A stretch of DNA of 64,000 nt from Delphinus delphis (Eukaryota > Chordata > Mammalia > Artiodactyla > Delphinidae). Positions 58,070 through 64,000 of this stretch are shown in pieces. The DNA lies in the NCBI RefSeq assembly GCF_949987515.2, contig NC_082697.1:20591730-20655729 (forward strand). The letters run 5' to 3'. The translations under genes were made by a program, and so were the position numbers. Positions within the stretch are counted from its first letter, which is position 1. Each line of letters begins with the position of its first letter. The notes under the pieces were generated by a model that was not told where the DNA came from, did no database searches, and saw only the letters and a list, made by a program, of their open reading frames with translations.

Positions 58070-58250
58070 TCTAAAAAACTGACTTTATTGAGGATTACTT
58101 TAAATACATTTGGATGAAGTCTGACAAATTTATATACCCATCAGCAGCAGTAACCATTACACAGTAACCATCACCACAACCAAGATACAGAACATTTCTG
58201 TCACCCCCAGAAGTTCTGCCTCTCCTTTTGAGGACCCATCTCTCCACTTG
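58070..58250 (-). mobile_element. Old L1 fragment in ACTR5 intron
   Basis: 'ctgactttattgaggattac', 'tcacaaccaagatacagaacatttctgtcacc' in pieces are reverse L1 3' UTR. Confidence 0.7.
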
Positions 58251-58880
58251 TGCTTTTTTTTTTTTACTACTAGTTTTATCTTATTTGTGTTTGCTTACTT
58301 TCCCACCCACTGCTAGACAAAACTCAAAGCCACTCTAAGTAGCTGCAATGGCTTTTCTTCCTTGCTAGGTGTAAGTTTCCACCCTGTTTTAACCAATAGC
58401 AACCAGAGTACCACAAAATCGTGTTCCCTACTTGTCCAACTTGTATTAGGAAAACTCACACTGCAGGAAAATACCTGTATAAACGGGTGCGGGGGAGGCA
58501 TGTTCTTGTAGAAATGCAAACTCTTAAATAAATAAAATGCAAGGTAGGGAAAAAAACTAAGTTCTGCACGTTTTTAGGGTGATTTAGAATCACTAGTCTG
58601 CAATACTGTGAAGATCTATAGGAAAGCCAATGCACATATATCATGTTGCCCAAATTTTTGAAAGAAACTCTTAAAGCTCCTCAAATCAAGCATTTACACG
58701 TTCAGAAATGAATTAGAGAGCCCTAACTCTGTGCCACGCTTGGTGAGAGAGAAAGAATACCATCTGAGTGCAGCAAGTCAATGAAAAGGAGATGCCCGGC
58801 CAACAAATCCACTGTTCAATTCAAAATTCAAGGAAATGGTTCAGGAAAATAGACGTAAAAGAAAGAAGTTTCAGCCTCAC

Positions 58881-59020
58881 CTGTCCAGAATGTACTGGAG
58901 GGTCTCAGCTACGCCAGCCTGCTCCTCCCCGATGAGAGACGGCTGGAAGATAATTTCTGGAGCTCGAATTCTTTCTGTCCCAACAAACAGCTGATGATAT
59001 GCTGCCAAGTTAAACACGGG
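58881..59020 (-). CDS. ACTR5: ACTR5 coding exon 7 (46 codons plus 2 nt)
   Basis: The block reads [20 protein letters not shown] and continues [17 protein letters not shown] to LQYILD plus AG, the first two bases of an Arg codon completed in the next exon. This is core actin fold: [12 protein letters not shown] corresponds to actin EALFQPSFLGME. The chosen start uses the acceptor TTTTTAAAG, because only this start supplies PVFNLA, which follows VTTVQ in the family. A better-looking CAG acceptor lies 19 nt inside the exon (59002-59004) and would shift the frame. The donor is AG|GTGAGG, close to consensus. At 140 bp it links phase 0 to phase 2. Confidence 0.95.
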
Positions 59021-59745
59021 CTTTAAAAACCCAAGGTTTAGAAGATATTTTTAGGCCATGAGAACAAACATCCCAGTTGCCAGTTTCTTCTAACTGCATT
59101 TCTTATTCCAACATAGCTTCTGTCTTTTGTGCCAGAATAACCTCTCCCCAACTCTCTTGATCTGATAATTCAATTTTCTACCTTCTTCAACCTTTGGATT
59201 ATAAACCGCTACACATCTGCTTCATGAAATGGTCCCTGAGATGCAGGGAAAGAGACTTGGTGAAGAGCAGCTGAGAAAGGCTGGTACTGGAAGACCAAGT
59301 GCCTGGCTCAGTCCCCAGTGCCCACAGAGCCGAGAAGGCCTTCTCCCAGGTGTGTCTCAGCCTCACGCCAGTCTACCTGGCTGCCATTGTAATGACAGAA
59401 ACACAGACCCAAATGAGGATGAAGCATTATGACACTGGCTTAAATGTAAATAAAATCATTAGAAGCTGGTCTTCGGGTCTAAAGTCCCCAGTTAGTTGCC
59501 CAAATGCTTCCACCGAGGAGATTGTTTCTCACAGATTCACGGAGCTTAGTGCTGGAACCCCAAACAATCACCACGGCGGGAAAAAAAACCCTGACTTCGG
59601 AAGCTTTCGGTACTGGGACTCTCCCTTCTAGAAAATACAACTGGTATTTTAGGGAAAAGTACTCCTAAAGAAGCAGACTAAACCTGACTGGTCATTTATG
59701 TTAAGCTTCAAAGCATAAGCAAGGTGGAGGCTACGGGAGGCCAAC

Positions 59746-59862
59746 CTGGACCGTGGTCACCGGCTTCTCCACTTCGGGCGTTTCCTCCGAAAACAAGGGC
59801 TCGAAATCGTTGATGTTTTCCACGTCTTCCAGAGATGGTTCGAGCTGCCCCAGGTCAGGGGT
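59746..59862 (-). CDS. ACTR5: ACTR5 coding exon 6 (39 codons)
   Basis: On the minus strand this block reads [20 protein letters not shown] and continues to KPVTTVQ. It is the acidic linker inside the ARP5-specific insertion just before the actin fold resumes. It starts in phase 0 after an excellent polypyrimidine-rich acceptor (TTCTTCTCTTCTCAG) and ends in phase 0 at CAG followed by the donor GTTGGC. The length of 117 bp is an exact multiple of three. The donor is weak because the +3 base is T instead of a purine. The insertion is poorly structured and diverges faster than the actin core. Identity as ACTR5 is sure; the exon number is inferred from human. Confidence 0.95.
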
Positions 59863-61585
59863 CTGAGAAGAGAAGAAACACAAGTGGACAGAACCTGTAA
59901 TTCAGCGAGCCTTAGTTCTATGAGTTCACTGTCACCAAAAAGAACTGGGATCTTGCCTAACGTCCTAAAAGTACATCCATACATAAAAACTATGAAAAAG
60001 TTTCTGAACTGTTAAAAAAAGGAACACACGTGAACACAAGATTAAAAGACTAAAAAGCCAGGGATGAGCTTCGCTCTTATCCCCTACCCTTCCCACTGAG
60101 ACAAGCCTCACCAACTCCCACCTTCTCTGAAGGCTTCTGAGGGGCAGCTCCAGCCTGGCGCCCCGGGGAGGACTGTCTGCCTGCACCTGTCACACCACCA
60201 CGCACAGAGCTCTGGGGGAGAGGGTGTGAGAGCTGGTGTCCTACAAAGCAGCTTAGACTATGGGCAAAATCAAGTCACTCTCTCAATAATTAATAAACAT
60301 ATGTGCCAACACTAACAGGCTTAGCAATCAGTTCCCTTGAGGGCAGGTCCACTGGGCTGGGGATGTGACTAAAGGCTCCAAGGTGGCCCAATGCCTCCCA
60401 TATGTGGAGGCCTGCAGAACAGGCTTTCCTCTTCCATGACAATGACCCTGGGCGGGGCCTAGACATGCCAGCATGGTTCCTAATTGAGGGTTTAGGACAC
60501 CTTTAATTTTGACCTGAACAAATGAAGTTGGGAGGGTGGGGGGATAGTTCTGGATGATGTCCTCGGGCATCTGTCATCCTCCCACATGAAAGGCAGATGA
60601 GTTGTACCTTCCGGACTCAAAGGGGAGAAGTTTCAGGAAGGAACTCTGTTGCATTCCCTGGAAGGAGGCTCTAACAGTGACAGCTACTGTAGAGAGGACT
60701 ATCTGATGAGACGGCGTCCTGGGAGGGTTCGAGCAGATTCAACACCAACCGCCAAGGTTGCCTGAGAGGAGAGCCCTCCTTACTCTCAGAATCTATGACG
60801 AACGTAAATTACCGACACAATTCAGAGTACTTAACTATACTTCCCTAGAACCTACTCATATCAGCTGCAAAGGTAAAACGCAAAGTCACTCTTAAACAAG
60901 GCAAAGCCCCTTGACATATGCTCTCCGGCTCCTCCCTCCCAGGAGCTCCCTCCTGGAAGTCAGTGGCCGCGCTGAGAAGCCCCAAGCACACGGAGAGCCG
61001 CGTGTGGGTGCTCAGGTCTGTGGAGTCCAGCCTCTGAGTCATCCCAGTCCAGATGCCAGGGAAGTGAAAAAACCCTCCAGAGAGTTCAGTTCCCAATTGT
61101 CCAAGTCCTCCCAGCTGAGGTCCCAGAGTCCCCTGCTCCACTCTGTCTGAACTCCTGACCCATCACATTCATGAGCACATTAACATGGTGGTTGCTTCAC
61201 ACTGCTAAGTGTGGAGTGTTTTTTATGTAGCAGCAGATACGTGAAATGGGCTTCTGGTGAGGCAGGAGCAGAGAGAGCCCCAGACCGCTACCAGGCCATC
61301 CCTCTGTCACCGGTCAGCAGGTGTCTTAAACCCCTCATAACACTCTTCCCTTCGATTCCACCCACCCCTCAGCAGTGGCCTTCCCCAGGCATTCTTCTTT
61401 CCCCACTCCCTGTGTGAGTCTAGGTCCTTCCACAGCTGGGTCCTGGACAGTCCTGCCTGGTGTCCCACAGAGACTCCAGAGATGGGCTCAGAAGCCAGCT
61501 CATCGTCGCCCTAAGCTCAGTCCCCAGCGCCACCTCCCCCTGCTGCCTTTCAACCCAGCCTCAGTGACCGGAGACAATCTAGACC
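59863..61585. other. ACTR5 intron 5, unassigned part
   Basis: No exon found on the minus strand. Short frames at 60062-60373 and 60845-61141 do not match ACTR5. Confidence 0.5.
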
Positions 61586-61589
61586 CGGA

Positions 61590-61765
61590 CTGCTCGGGTC
61601 TCTCAGCTGCGCTGCTCCTAGCTGTGCAACCTTGGGCACATTTCTTTCCTCGCCTCAATGTCAGTCTCCTTATTCATAAAATGGGAATGAAGACAGTACT
61701 TAGGGAATTGTGAAAATTAATCAAGATGATACTTGCACAAGCGCCAGCACAGGGTCTGGCACATG
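61590..61765 (+). repeat. MIR in ACTR5 intron
   Basis: 'gctgtgcaaccttgggcacatttc', 'ccttattcataaaatgggaatg', 'gcgccagcacagggtctggcac' in forward MIR order. Confidence 0.88.
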
Positions 61766-61769
61766 TTCT

Positions 61770-62335
61770 GTTATCATCAGCAACTGCCACTCCTGAACGA
61801 CACCAGGATCTTTGGCTCCGACCTTGGAAGTGTGTCCTCCTCCACCTTCCACCCCAACAGCCACTGACAAACTCCAGGCCACTGACAAAAATCAGCTCTC
61901 TTCTGGATGACTACACACATTTTAATCCTGTCTTCCCACCTCCAGCCTTGCCTCTCCCTAAAGCCATCATCCTAACTGCCGCCAGTTATTTTCCTAAAAT
62001 AAAATCTCATCAGATTATTGCCTTGCTCAGCACACTTCGAAGGCTCTGTCTGAAGGATAATATCTGGGCGATGGATAAAGACCTTAATAGGTGGCCATGG
62101 CCTCCCTTCCAGCTTCATCTCCCACGCTCTCTGTGCCCGATGTGCCCTGCTCCCCGCACGTGTGCTTCTTTCCATCTAAAATGTCCTTCCTTCATTTGCT
62201 ATCTGCTGAAATCAAATAATCTTTCAGGGCCCAGCTCAAACACCTCAATCCTTTCTCAAAACTCCTTCTGTATTCCCACACACATCTACCACCACACTTG
62301 ATAAGTTTTATTACTTGATAAGTTTTATTTTATTT
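61770..62335 (+). mobile_element. L2 fragment in ACTR5 intron
   Basis: 'aaaatctcatcagattattgccttgctc', 'ggatctttggctccgaccttgg', 'gcccagctcaaacacctc' are L2. Its 191-codon open frame (61726-62301) is a remnant, not an exon. Confidence 0.75.
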
Positions 62336-63145
62336 TGAGGTACCAAGGAGGACAGGGATTGCGGCTTAGTCACCTCTGTACCCCTAGTCCCTGGCAACCC
62401 TCAAATTTCTCTAGAATAAAGAGGATTGCAGAATGTCTGGGCTTCAAAAGGCTTCTTCAGCTGTGACAAAACTATTATTATCCACCTTCATATCTAGCTA
62501 TATTCAAAAGCATCTCACCTTAAAAATAAGATAATTTCTAGCTTCACCAGAAATGATAAAAAGATATTTTCCTTATCCCAATTCATATGATTCACAGAGA
62601 GGAACAAAGCTGGTAATTTCAATGCCAACAATACGCATCTAAGACAGAACATATTTCTCTAGCATGGCTGGTTTCTCTCCCCCTAGGGTTTGCCAGGGTC
62701 TCCACGTGTACTGGGTGGCATGCGGGAACGTAAATATGACTGTTCTCTTGGAACTGAACAGAGCAAGTTTGCCAAAGTCCCTCAGAGAGGATGCAGCATG
62801 GTTCCCTGGAACAGCCTGGAGCAGCATAAAAACAAGCAAAGGGCAGCTCTGATCTTGGATCGTCAGGCCAGAGCACTTTCTGTATCTGGCCCATTGTCTT
62901 TTCCAACAAACAAGGGTGCTCGAAAGCTGTGCTCCCACCTCCCCATCCCCTTAGGCTGCGCTCGTAGCGATGCAAAATCAGCATCTTTTAGTTTAAATAC
63001 TTCATTAGGAGGTATTTTAAAGTACATTAAAAGTATTTAAAATTTTAAAAGTATATTAAAAGTATTCAAAAGGAAGCCTACTCCTTTACAACATCCTCGT
63101 CGAATACCTGCAGAATACCGAGGGCTGGCATGGATTGGTCTGTAG
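62336..63145. other. Unassigned intron sequence, open on both strands
   Basis: About 62620-63040 has frames of 116 codons (+) and 121 codons (-) over the same DNA. No family recognised; it ends in an AT-rich aaagtatatt repeat at 62995-63070. Confidence 0.4.
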
Positions 63146-63160
63146 GAAAAAATGGATTTT

Positions 63161-63285
63161 ATTTATTTATGTTTTTGGCCACACCGTGCATCATGTGGGA
63201 TCTTAGTTCCCCGACCAGGGATTGAACCAATGCCCCTTGCATTGGAAGCATGGCGTCTTAACCACTGGACCGCCAGCGAAGTCCC
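63161..63285 (-). mobile_element. CHR-type SINE, short form, in ACTR5 intron
   Basis: Reverse: 'gtttttggccacaccgtgc', 'ccgaccagggattgaacc', 'ccactggaccgccagcgaagtccc'. Perfect 15-bp duplication gaaaaaatggatttt at 63146-63160 and 63286-63300. Confidence 0.95.
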
Positions 63286-63300
63286 GAAAAAATGGATTTT

Positions 63301-64000
63301 AGAAAACACTGGAAGTTAAAAAATGTATCTATATTAATCCAGTGCAGCCATTACTGCTTAGATTGCATTTCAATATGAACTGTGGTCCACAAAAAGCTGT
63401 TCTCTCCATTCTAAAAGAATTATATTGTTGGAAAATATAACAAATACTTTTTGAAAGGTAGAACTGGCTGGCCAATGTCATGGCCAAATTTATTCCATGA
63501 ATGTTACTGTAATCGATCTAATCTCTAACAATCACCCTGACCATTAAAGCTTTGGGGACAGATCGATTCATCAAATTTGTTGTACGTAGGGAAACCTTTT
63601 AAAGTACAGCATTTCAAAATCGCCCCAAGCCCAGAGAAATTTGAATATGTTCCCTTAGAGCACAGAACAAAGTAGGGACTTAATAAGTATCTGCTGAATG
63701 AATAAAGAGTGATTGAATCAGGGCATGTAACAAATGGAGAAAAATGAAAAAAGAAAAGGAAAAACGGGTTCCCCGACTGTTTGGGAATCACATCTTCAGA
63801 GTTGCTTGTTTTTTTCTTTTTAAATCTGAACTCCCCCACGTGCCTGTGGCTTAGTGGTCCATCTCTGATATAAAGATGCTGACATCTTGTGGACATGCTG
63901 ATAAGCATGATAAAACTGAGTACAGATGAATAAACAACAAAAGCAATGTGGATCTGGATCCTAGGAAACAACAGCTCAAATCTGAAACACAGACCTGAAA
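63301..64000. other. ACTR5 intron 5, unassigned tail
   Basis: No exon or clear repeat apart from an L2-like scrap near 63660-63710 ('taataagtatctgctgaatgaataaa'). Confidence 0.45.

Larger units (their letters stand above)
55003..64000 (-). other. ACTR5: ACTR5 gene, 3' part (last four coding exons and introns)
   Basis: Four minus-strand exon blocks join in frame and encode the C-terminal 215 residues of actin-related protein 5, a nuclear actin-fold protein that with IES6/INO80C forms a nucleosome-contacting module of the INO80 remodelling complex. The joined product keeps actin-family signatures: [12 protein letters not shown] (actin subdomain 3 region) and [11 protein letters not shown] (equivalent of the actin SGGTTMYPG nucleotide-binding loop). 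Introns between the visible exons are about 0.73, 1.06 and 2.43 kb. The next upstream exon, expected to end near the residues VDSKPE in human, is not found between 59863 and 64000, so it lies outside the window. No frameshift or premature stop is present. Exon numbers 6-9 assume the nine-exon human structure. Confidence 0.96.

Noticed and set aside
59001..59004. Exon 7 start at 59001 using the CAG acceptor
   Set aside because: It would remove the codons PVFNLA and break the frame with exon 6; the upstream AAG acceptor restores the family sequence.
60062..60373. Possible extra ACTR5 exon upstream of exon 6
   Set aside because: None of the frames resembles the coiled ARP5 insertion expected there, and no VDSKPE-like end with a donor is present up to 64000.
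61726..62301. 191-codon frame in ACTR5 intron 5
   Set aside because: It coincides with MIR and L2 sequence and matches no ACTR5 exon.

Overview
This window is mammalian nuclear DNA, almost certainly from a cetacean or a close cetartiodactyl relative. The main clue is about 20 copies of a tRNA-derived SINE with the head 'ggcttccctggtggcgcagtgg' and an internal B-box-like 'gggttcgatccctgg'. Six of them are the compact form ending '...gaggcccgcgtaccgc' plus poly(A) (five essentially intact), the CHR-2-like type known from whales and dolphins. Many have intact target-site duplications. A 3' end of a cetartiodactyl-type L1 is also present. There is no bacterial or viral gene content, CRISPR array or operon; most open reading frames fall in repeats or on the wrong strand.

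The only protein-coding sequence I can support is the 3' end of ACTR5 (actin-related protein 5, an INO80 chromatin-remodelling subunit) on the minus strand. Four consecutive coding exons, the last four of the gene, join in frame at 59746-59862, 58881-59020, 57692-57824 and 55003-55260. They encode the C-terminal 215 residues. Earlier exons lie beyond 64000.

A strong CpG island covers about 23990-25560. In human, ACTR5 is followed in the same orientation, roughly 30 kb downstream, by PPP1R16B, whose first exon is non-coding and whose first intron is very long. The island sits about 30 kb beyond the ACTR5 stop codon. I therefore infer that it is the PPP1R16B promoter and first exon (minus strand), that 1-24000 is PPP1R16B intron 1, and that 25.6-55 kb is the intergenic interval. 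No PPP1R16B coding exon is visible.

Layout: 1-24 kb, inferred intron with MIR, L2, MER5/MER20, old L1 and CHR SINEs; 24-25.6 kb, CpG island; 25.6-53 kb, repeat-dense intergenic DNA with old L1s, one younger L1, MaLR LTRs and nested insertions; 53-55 kb, ACTR5 3' flank/UTR; 55-64 kb, ACTR5 exons and introns.

Points worth a second look: a compact SINE carrying an extra copy of its own 3' end inside one target duplication; a SINE with non-SINE sequence inside its duplication; three-layer and two-layer nested insertions; two CTCF-like motifs in convergent orientation between the two genes; a GC-box inverted repeat in the inferred promoter; unusual splice sites at ACTR5 exons 6 and 7; and a reiterated motif tract near 46 kb. 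I found no clear new biological system. Repeat family names come from recognised consensus wording, not from a search.
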